NCBI GenBank assembly: GCA_946479405.1
Contig: CAMLGD010000040.1
Coordinates: 1-20,005, forward strand
Source: an uncultured Vogesella sp.
GTDB taxonomy: Bacteria; Pseudomonadota; Gammaproteobacteria; Burkholderiales; Chromobacteriaceae
Length of the DNA: 20,005 nt
Direction of reading: 5' to 3'
Within the stretch, counting starts at the first letter, position 1; each line of letters opens with the position of its first letter. Of the stretch, positions 1-6,684 are shown one piece after another. The notes under the pieces were generated by a model. That model worked only from the letters and a program-made list of their open reading frames with translations. It did not search any database and was not told the DNA's origin. The position numbers and the translations under genes are program-made.

Positions 1-1243
1 GCCGGTCGTGAATCACCGGGCTGTCATAGATATTGGCCAGCCGCTTGGCGATGGCACGCGCGATCATCGCCGGGGTCAGCTCACCGGCAGCCGGCAGCAG
101 CCAGTCGCCGTGCGGCAGCGCCCATTCGCCTTTCTCGGCGAACTTGCCCACCACGCGCGGGCGCACGTCGTCGCGCCAGTTGTACAGCTGTTCCTTCAGC
201 TGGTACTCGATGATCTGGCGTTTTTCTTCCACCACCAGAATCTCGTCCAGGCCTTCGGCGAAGTGGCGCACGCCTTCCGGCTCCAGCGGCCACACCATGC
301 CGACCTTGAAGATGCGCAGGCCGATGTCGGCAGCCAGCGCCTCGTCGATGCCCAGATCGTCCAGCGCCTGCATCACGTCCAGGTAGCTCTTGCCACAGGT
401 GATGATGCCGAGGCGCGGCTTGGGCGAATCCAGGGTGATGTGGTTGAGCTTGTTGACGCGCGCATAGGCCAGCGCCGCGTATAGACGGTGGTGCAGCACG
501 CGTTTTTCCTGCGCCAGCGGGGTGTCCGGCCAGCGGATGGACAGCCCGTCTTCCGGCAGCGGGAAATCGTCCGGAATCACCGGCTGCACCCGTTCCGGGC
601 TGATATCCACCACCGCCGAGCTTTCGATGGTGTCGGTAATCGCCTTGATCGACACCCAGCAGCCGGAATAGCGGCTCATCGCCCAGCCGTGCAGGCCGAG
701 GTCGATCACTTCCTGCACCCCGGACGGCGACAGCACCGGAATCATGCTGGCGGCCAGGATATGGTCGGACTGGTGCGGGAAGGTAGAGGATTTGGCGGCG
801 TGGTCATCGCCGCAGATCAGCAGCACGCCGCCGTTTTTGCTGGTGCCGGCCACGTTGCCGTGCTTGATCACGTCGCCGGAACGGTCCACGCCCGGACCCT
901 TGCCGTACCACATGGCGTACACGCCGTCGTACTTGGCGCCGTCGAACATGTTCACCTGCTGCGTGCCCCACACCGCGGTGGCGGCCAGGTCTTCATTCAG
1001 CCCCGGGTGGAACACCACGTTGTGCGCGGCGAGGTACTTTTCCGCCTTCTGCATGTTCTGGTCGACGTTGCCCAGCGGCGAGCCGCGGTAGCCGGTGACG
1101 TAGCCGGCAGTATTCAGGCCGGCGGCGCGGTCGCGTTCCTGCTGCATCATCGGCAGGCGCACCAGCGCCTGAATGCCGTTGAGCAACACTTCGCCGGTGG
1201 GGGCGGTGTACTTGTCTTCCAGTTCGACGTGGCGAATCGACAT
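1..1243 (-). CDS. Indolepyruvate ferredoxin oxidoreductase, N-terminal part (runs off left edge)
   Basis: The reading frame is open from an ATG at 1243 down to base 1, giving the first 414 residues of a protein that is usually about 1150-1200 residues long in its fused form. The start is set by a strong ribosome site (GGAGGAGA at 1249-1256). Near the N-terminus (about residues 20-58) it carries the family block LNGIQALVRLPMMQQERDRA, followed by GLNTAGYVTGYRGSPLG; later come HPGLNEDLAATAVWGTQQ and the stretch MWYGKGPGVDRSGDVIKHG. These are typical of the 2-oxoacid:ferredoxin oxidoreductase superfamily, indolepyruvate type. The enzyme oxidatively decarboxylates arylpyruvates made by transamination of aromatic amino acids to aryl-acetyl-CoA, using thiamine diphosphate and an electron acceptor; it is cytoplasmic. 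The family is clear, but substrate preference is inferred. No truncation is seen other than the window edge. Confidence 0.9.
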   Translation of the reverse strand, partial: MSIRHVELEDKYTAPTGEVLLNGIQALVRLPMMQQERDRAAGLNTAGYVTGYRGSPLGNVDQNMQKAEKYLAAHNVVFHPGLNEDLAATAVWGTQQVNMFDGAKYDGVYAMWYGKGPGVDRSGDVIKHGNVAGTSKNGGVLLICGDDHAAKSSTFPHQSDHILAASMIPVLSPSGVQEVIDLGLHGWAMSRYSGCWVSIKAITDTIESSAVVDISPERVQPVIPDDFPLPEDGLSIRWPDTPLAQEKRVLHHRLYAALAYARVNKLNHITLDSPKPRLGIITCGKSYLDVMQALDDLGIDEALAADIGLRIFKVGMVWPLEPEGVRHFAEGLDEILVVEEKRQIIEYQLKEQLYNWRDDVRPRVVGKFAEKGEWALPHGDWLLPAAGELTPAMIARAIAKRLANIYDSPVIHDR

Positions 1244-1362
1244 GGTTTCTCCTCCATGTTTGTGCTTGTGGCAACGGGTCGGGTGAGCCTTGTGAGCGGT
1301 CCCGATCTGGCTGGCTCTCTGTCTTTATAGGTGGCTGGACGTCTGTGCGTCGGCTGCTGCGG

Positions 1363-1391
1363 ACATTAATTGACGTAAACGTAAACGTCAA
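1363..1391 (-). promoter_or_regulatory. LiuR-like (MerR-family) operator overlapping a promoter of the oxidoreductase gene
   Basis: Bases 1370-1391 begin with TTGACGT and end with ACGTCAA, an inverted repeat of 7 bases, and hold three ACGT cores spaced exactly 6 bases apart (1373, 1379, 1385). The first 16 bases, TTGACGTAAACGTAAA, fit the pattern TTnACGTnnACGTnAA reported for LiuR, the MerR-family regulator of branched-chain amino acid and acyl-CoA catabolism. On the minus strand TTGACG (1386-1391) and TAATGT (1363-1368) are 17 bases apart and could be the -35 and -10 boxes, leaving a leader of roughly 110 bases before the ATG at 1243. The inverted repeat is seen; the regulator is inferred. 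Confidence 0.6.
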
Positions 1392-1556
1392 AGTGTTTGT
1401 CGTTATTTTGCGGCGATGGCGCTGGCAAGTGCGGCAAATGTGCCATTGCAGCAAATGCGACCTGAACACTGCGTTCCGGATACAGCAATTGAGAGTGGCA
1501 ACGGAGATGGTTACAGTGCAGTCTCGATCACTGCCGCCGCGCCACAAGCGCCGGCG

Positions 1557-1570
1557 GCCAACGTTGGCCA
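1557..1570. repeat. Perfect 14-base palindrome just upstream of rarD start
   Basis: GGCCAACGTTGGCC is a perfect palindrome ending 5 bases before the rarD ATG, where a ribosome site would be expected. Its left half belongs to a copy of the recurring GCGGCCAAC word (1554-1562). It may be an inverted pair of that word, an operator, or both. It would put the rarD ribosome-binding region into a hairpin or a protein site. Confidence 0.5.
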
Positions 1571-1575
1571 CCACC

Positions 1576-2481
1576 ATGTCAAACTCGCAAGAAACCAGCC
1601 GCGGCGTGCTGTACGCCATTGGCGCCTTTTTCATCTGGGGGCTGTTTCCGCTGTACTGGAAACCGCTGCACGACGTACCCGCACTGCAGATCCTGTGCCA
1701 CCGCATCGTGTGGTCGGCGCTGTTCGTCGCCATCGTGCTGCTATGGCAGCGCAACTGGGCGTGGCTGGGTGCCGCCATCCGCGAGCCGCGCCGCGTCGGC
1801 ATCTTCGCGCTGTCGTCGCTGCTGCTGTCCGGCAACTGGCTGATCTACATCTGGGCGGTGAATGCCGGCCACGTGGTGGAAGCCAGCCTCGGCTACTTCA
1901 TCAATCCGCTGGTCAACGTCCTGCTGGGGCGGCTGTTCCTGGCCGAACGCCTGACCCGCACCCAGGCCGCCGCAGTGGCGCTGGCCACGCTGGGGGTAGG
2001 CTGGATCACCCTCAGTGCCGGTGCGCTGCCGTGGATCGCGCTGGGCCTGGCCGCCACCTTCGGCCTGTACGGCCTGCTGCGCAAGAAAGCGCCGCTGCCG
2101 TCGCTGGAAGGGCTGGCGCTGGAAACCTTCCTGCTGACCCCGGTGGCCGCCGCCGCGCTGCTGTGGTTCCAGTGGCAGGGCAGTGGCGCCTTTGGCCAAC
2201 AGGGCTTCGTCATCGACGCACTGCTGGCCGGTGCCGGCGTGGTCACCGCCATCCCGCTGCTGCTGTTCGCCAGCGGCGCGCGACGGCTGAAGCTGGCCAC
2301 CGTCGGCCTGATCCAGTATCTGGGGCCGTCGATCCAGCTCGGGCTGGGGGTGTGGCTGTTCGGCGAACCGTTCGGTCAGGCGCGCGCACTGGGCTTCGGC
2401 CTGATCTGGCTGGCGCTGGCACTGTATTCCGGCCACGGCCTGCTGAGCTACTGGAAGGAACGCCGCCTGCAACAGGCATAA
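1576..2481 (+). CDS. rarD: EamA-family transporter RarD
   Basis: The product of 301 residues matches the RarD (chloramphenicol-sensitivity protein) branch of the drug/metabolite transporter superfamily, whose members are about 295 residues with ten membrane helices. The N-terminus, with GVLYAIGAFFIWGLFPLYWK followed by HRIVWSALFVAIVLL, is typical; a second EamA half follows (LGYFINPLVNVLLGRLFLAERL, then TVGLIQYLGPSIQLGLGVWLFGEPF). It acts in the inner membrane; the natural substrate is not known and the link to chloramphenicol is historical. The frame stays open upstream to 1345, but family alignment supports the ATG at 1576. There is no good Shine-Dalgarno sequence in front of it; a palindrome occupies that place. 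Confidence 0.88.
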   Translation: MSNSQETSRGVLYAIGAFFIWGLFPLYWKPLHDVPALQILCHRIVWSALFVAIVLLWQRNWAWLGAAIREPRRVGIFALSSLLLSGNWLIYIWAVNAGHVVEASLGYFINPLVNVLLGRLFLAERLTRTQAAAVALATLGVGWITLSAGALPWIALGLAATFGLYGLLRKKAPLPSLEGLALETFLLTPVAAAALLWFQWQGSGAFGQQGFVIDALLAGAGVVTAIPLLLFASGARRLKLATVGLIQYLGPSIQLGLGVWLFGEPFGQARALGFGLIWLALALYSGHGLLSYWKERRLQQA

Positions 2482-2540
2482 ACGCGGCCTTGCTCCAGCT
2501 GTGACAGTTCAGCGGCGGCAAGCGTTCAGCACGACACGCG

Positions 2541-2572
2541 ATGCGGCCAACCTGGCAACGGGTTGGCCGCAT
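2541..2572. repeat. Inverted pair of the GGTTGGCCGCA word, hairpin after rarD
   Basis: ATGCGGCCAACC (2541-2552) and GGTTGGCCGCAT (2561-2572) form a perfect stem of 12 bases with an 8-base loop, 59 bases after the rarD stop. No T-run follows, so it is a weak terminator at best. Both arms are full copies of the word that recurs through the window. Confidence 0.75.
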
Positions 2573-2668
2573 TGCCATTGATACAGCACCATCACACAGT
2601 GTTCTGCCGCTGTAACTTGCCGCCAGCGCGAGCCGGCAGTAGCGTTACAGGCTGCAACGGAGAGCGAC

Positions 2669-3118
2669 ATGAGCATCGAATTCGATACCGACAAGCAGCG
2701 GCTGGACCGCGACATGGTGTACCGCTACCTGAGCGGCGAATCCTACTGGGCGCGCGGCCTGCCGCGCGACATCTTCGAGCGCTCGCTGGATGGTGCGCTG
2801 TGCATCGGCGGCTACGACGAGAATGGTCAGCAGGTAGCATTTGCCCGCGTAATCAGCGACTACGCCACCTTCGCCTACCTAGGCGATGTATTCGTGCTGG
2901 ACAGCGTGCGCGGCCAGGGCGTGGGCAAGGCGCTGATGGACTATATCCAGGCCCACCCGCAGCTGCAGAACCTGCGCCGCTTCATGCTGGCCACCGCCGA
3001 CGCCCATGGCCTGTACGCCCAGTACGGCTTTGCTGCGCTGAGCGCGCCGGAACGCATCATGGAAAAAGTGGAGCCGGACATCTACCAGCGCCTGGCCGCC
3101 GCAGGCAAACCGGCATGA
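2669..3118 (+). CDS. GNAT-family N-acetyltransferase
   Basis: The 149-residue product is a single GNAT domain. The acetyl-CoA pyrophosphate loop, RGQGVGKAL at residues 81-89, is the R/Q-x-x-G-x-G/A motif, preceded by the strand LGDVFVLDSV and followed by MLATADAHGLYAQYGF, the usual tail of the fold. It would transfer an acetyl group from acetyl-CoA to an amine; the acceptor cannot be told from sequence. The start at 2669 has a ribosome site (GGAGAG, 4 bases ahead). It is the first gene of a tightly packed run: its TGA overlaps the next ATG (ATGA at 3115-3118), so translational coupling with the alanyl-tRNA editing protein is likely. It is close to the YjgM/Ecm14-like small cytoplasmic GNATs, but I cannot assign a subfamily. 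Confidence 0.88.
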   Translation: MSIEFDTDKQRLDRDMVYRYLSGESYWARGLPRDIFERSLDGALCIGGYDENGQQVAFARVISDYATFAYLGDVFVLDSVRGQGVGKALMDYIQAHPQLQNLRRFMLATADAHGLYAQYGFAALSAPERIMEKVEPDIYQRLAAAGKPA

Positions 3119-3771
3119 CACACAAGACCTTCTGGGACGACCCGTACCAGAGCGAACTCGCCACCCGTGTCACCACGGTGGACGGCAACCGCGTCACGCT
3201 GCAAGCCACCATCTTCTACGCCGAGAGCGGCGGCCAGGAGAGCGACAGCGGCAGCATCGGTGGCCAGCCGGTGCTGCAGGCGGAAAAGCACGGCCACGAT
3301 ATTGTCTACACCCTGGCCGACGGCCACGGCCTGCACCCCGGCGACGCGGTGCACGTGCGCATCGACTGGCCGCGGCGCTACCGGCTGATGCGGCTGCACT
3401 TTGCCGCCGAGCTGACGCTGGAAACCATCTACCGTGACTGCGACGGTGTACAGAAAATCGGTGCCCACATCGGCGAACACAAGGCGCGCATCGACTTTGT
3501 GCTGCCGCAGCCGATCACCCCGCAGCTGGCCGCCATTGCGGCCAAGGTACAGGCACTGATCGACACCGATGCCGCCATCGTCAGCGCCTTTGCCGATGTG
3601 GAGAATGAGCGCCGCTACTGGGAAGTACCCGGCTACTGCCGCGTCCCCTGCGGCGGTACCCACCTCAAGCGCACCGCCGAGGTTGGCCGCATCGCGCTGA
3701 AGCGCAAGAACGTGGGCAAGGGCAAGGAGCGGGTGGAGATTACCCTGCTGGACGAGGCGCAACATGACTGA
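3115..3771 (+). CDS. AlaX-type alanyl-tRNA editing protein
   Basis: The 218-residue product resembles the editing domain of alanyl-tRNA synthetase as a free-standing protein, which hydrolyses Ser-tRNA(Ala) or Gly-tRNA(Ala) in the cytoplasm. Seen in order: FYAESGGQ with a following D-x-G (residues 34-46), the zinc region LMRLHFAAELTLE (91-103), and CRVPCGGTH (175-183) with Cys179 and His183. The first zinc motif is normally HxxxH; here it is His95-x-x-x-Glu99, so the second histidine is replaced by glutamate. The downstream CGGTH part is intact, so a bound metal is still plausible. The start at 3115 overlaps the acetyltransferase stop by 4 bases, and the end overlaps the next gene by 8 bases. 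No catalytic or tRNA-joining domain is present, so it is an AlaX, not a synthetase fragment. Confidence 0.85.
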   Translation: MTHKTFWDDPYQSELATRVTTVDGNRVTLQATIFYAESGGQESDSGSIGGQPVLQAEKHGHDIVYTLADGHGLHPGDAVHVRIDWPRRYRLMRLHFAAELTLETIYRDCDGVQKIGAHIGEHKARIDFVLPQPITPQLAAIAAKVQALIDTDAAIVSAFADVENERRYWEVPGYCRVPCGGTHLKRTAEVGRIALKRKNVGKGKERVEITLLDEAQHD

Positions 3772-4183
3772 AGCGGCACTACACGGCAGCTGCCTGTGCG
3801 GCGGCGTGCGTTACCAGGTAGACCAGCTGGACATGCCGATCCAGCATTGCCACTGCCACACCTGCCGCAAGGCGCATGCGGCTGCCTTTGCCAGTACCGC
3901 AGGCGTACTGCGCCAGCATTTTCGCTGGTTGCAGGGTCAGGAGCTGCTCAGCCGTTATGAATCATCGCCCGGCAAGCTGCGTTACTTCTGCCGGGTGTGC
4001 GGTAGCCAGCTGCTGGCGGAACGGCCGCTACAAGCACACGTAATCCTGCGCGTGGCCACGCTGGACGATGCTCCGGCACAAATGCCGAGCGCGCATATCT
4101 GGTGTAGTCATGATGTTGCCTGGCTGGCGTACGCCGACGTACCAACCTATTCCGAGTGGCAACCTTCAGCGAGTACAAAATAA
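3764..4183 (+). CDS. GFA/CENP-V-family zinc protein
   Basis: The 139-residue product has the cysteine pattern of the GFA (glutathione-dependent formaldehyde-activating enzyme-like) family: GSCLCGGVRY (Cys10, Cys12), HCHCHTCR (Cys29, Cys31, Cys34) and CRVCGS (Cys76, Cys79). Length and order fit the single-domain members, which bind two zinc ions and often act on glutathione adducts; most have no proven reaction, and true Gfa activity has been questioned. It starts inside the end of the alanyl-tRNA editing gene (8-base overlap, different frame) and stops 2 bases before the next ATG, so it is the third cistron of the unit. Function in this context is unknown. Confidence 0.85.
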   Translation: MTEAALHGSCLCGGVRYQVDQLDMPIQHCHCHTCRKAHAAAFASTAGVLRQHFRWLQGQELLSRYESSPGKLRYFCRVCGSQLLAERPLQAHVILRVATLDDAPAQMPSAHIWCSHDVAWLAYADVPTYSEWQPSASTK

Positions 4184-4185
4184 CC

Positions 4186-5076
4186 ATGCTGTTCTACGAT
4201 CTGGCCGCACTGGGCGCCGCCGGCTGCTGGGCGCTCAGCTCCATCATCGGTGCCACGCCGTCGCGGCAACTGGGCTCTTTCGGCTTTACCCGCATCCGCC
4301 TGAGCCTGCTCACCATATTGCTGGGGAGCATCGCACTGGCCAGTGGCGGCTGGCACACACTGACAGGCCGCCAGCTGGCGCTGCTGGCCGCCTCCGGCAT
4401 CACCGGCATCTTTCTTGGCGACACGCTGATGTTCGCCGCCATGAACCGCATTGGCCCGCGCCGCACCGGCCTGCTGTTCGCCACCCATTCGGTGTTCTCG
4501 GTAAGCCTGGGCGTGCTGCTGCTCAGCGAACGACTGAGCCTGGCGGCGGCGGCCGGCAGCCTGCTGGTGTTCGCCGGCGTGCTGTGCGCCATCGCCTTCG
4601 GCCGCCGCGACAGCGAGCAGCACCACTGGGAAAACACCCATGGCCTCAAGCTGGGCGTGGCGCTGGCGTTGACTGCGGCGCTGTGCCAGGCGCTGGGCAC
4701 CTTCCTCGCCAAACCGGTGATGGCCGCCGGCATCGACCCGATTGCCGCCAACGGTCTGCGCATCGCCGTCAGCTGCGGCGCGCACTGGCTGCTGTGGGCC
4801 AGCGGCAACCGCCATGCGCGGCTGCAAAGCCCGCTGGCGCCGCGGCTGTTCGGCCAGACCGTGCTCAACGGCCTGGTCGGCCAGGGTGTGGGCATGACGC
4901 TGGTGATGCTGGCGCTGAAAGGCGGCAACGTCGCCACCGTCGGCATGCTGTCGGCAATGACCCCGGTGCTGATCCTGCCGATGCTGTGGGCGGTAATGGG
5001 CCAGCGCCCACCGGCACTGGCCTGGCTGGGCGCCGCCGCCAGCGTGGCCGGCAGCATGCTGATCGTGCTGCGCTGA
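4186..5076 (+). CDS. EamA/DMT-family transporter
   Basis: A 296-residue integral membrane protein with two EamA repeats and about ten hydrophobic segments, for instance LAALGAAGCWALSSIIG at the N-terminus and MTLVMLALKGGNVATVGML with TPVLILPMLWAVMG near the end. Such proteins export or import small metabolites across the inner membrane; the substrate is unknown. I choose the ATG at 4186, 2 bases after the preceding stop, over a GTG at 4156 that would overlap the GFA gene. It is the last gene of the four-gene unit and is followed by a strong intrinsic terminator at 5095-5131. It is not a close copy of the RarD protein at 1576-2481. Confidence 0.87.
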   Translation: MLFYDLAALGAAGCWALSSIIGATPSRQLGSFGFTRIRLSLLTILLGSIALASGGWHTLTGRQLALLAASGITGIFLGDTLMFAAMNRIGPRRTGLLFATHSVFSVSLGVLLLSERLSLAAAAGSLLVFAGVLCAIAFGRRDSEQHHWENTHGLKLGVALALTAALCQALGTFLAKPVMAAGIDPIAANGLRIAVSCGAHWLLWASGNRHARLQSPLAPRLFGQTVLNGLVGQGVGMTLVMLALKGGNVATVGMLSAMTPVLILPMLWAVMGQRPPALAWLGAAASVAGSMLIVLR

Positions 5077-5094
5077 AACACGGACACAAACGCG

Positions 5095-5131
5095 TGCGGC
5101 CAACCTTGGGCAAAGGTTGGCCGCATTTTTT
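5095..5131 (+). terminator. Intrinsic terminator built from an inverted pair of the GGTTGGCCGCA word
   Basis: TGCGGCCAACCTT (5095-5107) pairs perfectly with AAGGTTGGCCGCA (5113-5125) over 13 bases with a 5-base loop, followed by six T (5126-5131). It lies 19 bases after the EamA transporter stop and ends the four-gene unit. Both arms contain the recurring 11-base word. Confidence 0.92.
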
Positions 5132-5281
5132 CTGCGCATCCACCGCCTGCGCGCCCGGCGGCTAGCCGTGTCGCCAGCATTGTGTCACCAACGGCAATAA
5201 TCCCTTTCCTGCCGCACTGTTTATTCACCTGTCTGCCGGCAGCACAATGCCACATCCCCACTCATCGCCAGGATGCCCATC

Positions 5282-5977
5282 ATGACCGACACCAGCCTGC
5301 CACCCGCCATCGAAGACGCCGCCTCCGGCCTGACTTACCGCGCCTTGCCGCGGCGCGGCACGCAGCCGGCCAAAGCGCTGCTGCTGCTGCTGCACGGCGT
5401 CGGCGGTAACGAGCTGCAGCTGCACGGCCTGGCGCCGCTGCTGGATGAACGGCTGCAAGTGGTGCTGCTGCGCGCGCCGCTGCTGTTCGGCCCGCAGCAG
5501 TATGGCTGGTTCCAGGTGAGCTTCGGCGCCAATGGCCCCAGCATCAATGCGCAACAGGCCGAGGCCAGCCGCCGGCAGCTGATCGCGTTGTGCGCCAGCC
5601 TGCAGCAGCAGTACGGCATCGATGCCGCGCATACCGTACTGGCCGGCTTCAGCCAGGGCGGCATCATGAGTGCCGGCGTGGCGCTGACCGCACCAGCGCA
5701 GGTAGCCGGCTTCGGCCTGCTCTCCGGGCGCATCCTGCCGGAAATTGCGGCCAACATCGGCGATAAGCCGGAATTGGCCAAGCTGTCGGCGTTCATCAGC
5801 CATGGCGATCACGACGACAAGCTGCCGTTCAGCTGGGCGGAGCGTGCCGACGCCTGGCTGAGCGAGCTGGGGGTACCGCACCAGCTGCAGCGCTACCCGG
5901 CCGGACACCAGCTCACCGCAGCGATGGCACAGGATTTCGCTGCCTGGCTGGCGGCGGGCAGCTGGCTGGCGGATTAA
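5282..5977 (+). CDS. Phospholipase/carboxylesterase-family serine hydrolase (YpfH-like)
   Basis: The 231-residue product is a small alpha/beta hydrolase of the phospholipase/carboxylesterase family, soluble and without a signal peptide. The oxyanion-hole strand is LLLLLHGVGGNE (34-44), the nucleophile elbow is AGFSQGG with Ser124, the acid is in HGDHDDKLP (Asp178) and the histidine in PAGHQLT (His209); all three catalytic residues are present. It would cleave short-chain or thio-esters; the natural substrate is unknown. An in-frame ATG lies at 5273, but AGGA (5270-5273) is placed correctly for 5282, so I take 5282. Its TAA overlaps the TTA stop of the facing membrane-protein gene (5974-5977). 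Confidence 0.85.
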   Translation: MTDTSLPPAIEDAASGLTYRALPRRGTQPAKALLLLLHGVGGNELQLHGLAPLLDERLQVVLLRAPLLFGPQQYGWFQVSFGANGPSINAQQAEASRRQLIALCASLQQQYGIDAAHTVLAGFSQGGIMSAGVALTAPAQVAGFGLLSGRILPEIAANIGDKPELAKLSAFISHGDHDDKLPFSWAERADAWLSELGVPHQLQRYPAGHQLTAAMAQDFAAWLAAGSWLAD

Positions 5978-6543
5978 CTCAGCAGGCTCATCAGCCAGTC
6001 CGGGTGCAGCTGCCAGCCATAGAAGCCGGCCAGGCCGAATACGCCGCCAAACAGGCCGAAGCCCCAGGCCACCAGCAGCGGCAGCCACATTTCCACCAGC
6101 GCCGCCACCGCGGCACAGGCGATGGCGATGGCAATCGCCGCATCGCTGAGGTCGAACTGGTCGTCGTGGACATTCAGCCGGTTGTATTCCGCCTCGCGCA
6201 CCCTGGCCTTGGCGGCGGTGGCCGGGATCGCCTGCTGGTAGGCGGCGATTTTCTGCTGCAGCGTACCGTGCTGGCGGGCGAAGCGCGGCACCAGCGCCGG
6301 GTTGGCCGCAGCGGCAATATCCAACTGCTGCAATGTGCTCTCGGCCAGCGCTAGCTTGATGCTGCGACTCTGGTATTCCGACCACAGGTCGATGGCGTCC
6401 GACTTGGCCAGCTGCATCGCCTGCACCAGGTTGTCGTCCTTGATCTTGGCGATGCCCATGAACACCGACAGCAGCACCACCGTCATTGCCACCGCGGTAT
6501 TGATGCGCCGCTGGCGGCCTTCCACACTCAGTTCCACTTCCAT
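5974..6543 (-). CDS. DUF4337-like membrane protein
   Basis: A 189-residue protein of unknown function. It begins with a short charged stretch and one hydrophobic segment (AVAMTVVLLSVFMGIAKIKD), then a long polar, probably helical region rich in Gln and Ala (WSEYQSRSIKLALAESTLQQ onward), and ends with two hydrophobic segments (AIAIAIACAAVAALVEMWLP and LVAWGFGLFGGVFGLAGFYG). The pattern of TM1, helical spacer and a C-terminal hairpin fits the DUF4337 family as I remember it. A GTG at 6555 is possible, but the ATG at 6543 has GGTGGAG ahead of it at good spacing. It lies downstream of the inositol-monophosphatase-family gene, with a hairpin between, and converges on the esterase. Confidence 0.75.
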   Translation of the reverse strand: MEVELSVEGRQRRINTAVAMTVVLLSVFMGIAKIKDDNLVQAMQLAKSDAIDLWSEYQSRSIKLALAESTLQQLDIAAAANPALVPRFARQHGTLQQKIAAYQQAIPATAAKARVREAEYNRLNVHDDQFDLSDAAIAIAIACAAVAALVEMWLPLLVAWGFGLFGGVFGLAGFYGWQLHPDWLMSLLS

Positions 6544-6640
6544 GCCACGCTCCACCCGATTTCACCAGCGGCCAGTATCGCACCGGCAGCGCAGAGCAAC
6601 TGCAACGGCAGGTAGCAACGGGTAACCGTCTGCAATGCAA

Positions 6641-6664
6641 ACGGCCAGGCATGAGCCTGGCCGT
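6641..6664 (-). terminator. Probable terminator after the inositol-monophosphatase-family gene
   Basis: ACGGCCAGGC (6641-6650) and GCCTGGCCGT (6655-6664) form a perfect 10-base stem with a 4-base loop, 21 bases after the stop of the minus-strand gene at 6685-7476. On the minus strand it is followed only by TTGCATTG, so the T-tract is weak. Confidence 0.55.
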
Positions 6665-6684
6665 GATCGCGGAACAATGGGGGA

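Larger units (their letters stand above)
1244..1575. other. Intergenic region between the divergent oxidoreductase and rarD
   Basis: This stretch of 332 bases holds a LiuR-like operator with overlapping promoter at 1363-1391 and a palindrome at 1557-1570, annotated separately. The frame of rarD stays open upstream to 1345, but the translated sequence is arginine-rich and unlike the family, so I treat it as non-coding. I see no other gene or RNA in it. Confidence 0.6.

Noticed and set aside
8..1330. Plus-strand frames at 8-484 and 488-1330
   Set aside because: They are antisense to the clear indolepyruvate oxidoreductase frame on the minus strand, which has a strong ribosome site and family motifs.
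993..1835. 280-codon minus-strand frame
   Set aside because: It covers the intergenic operator and antisense parts of two recognised genes; no family resemblance.
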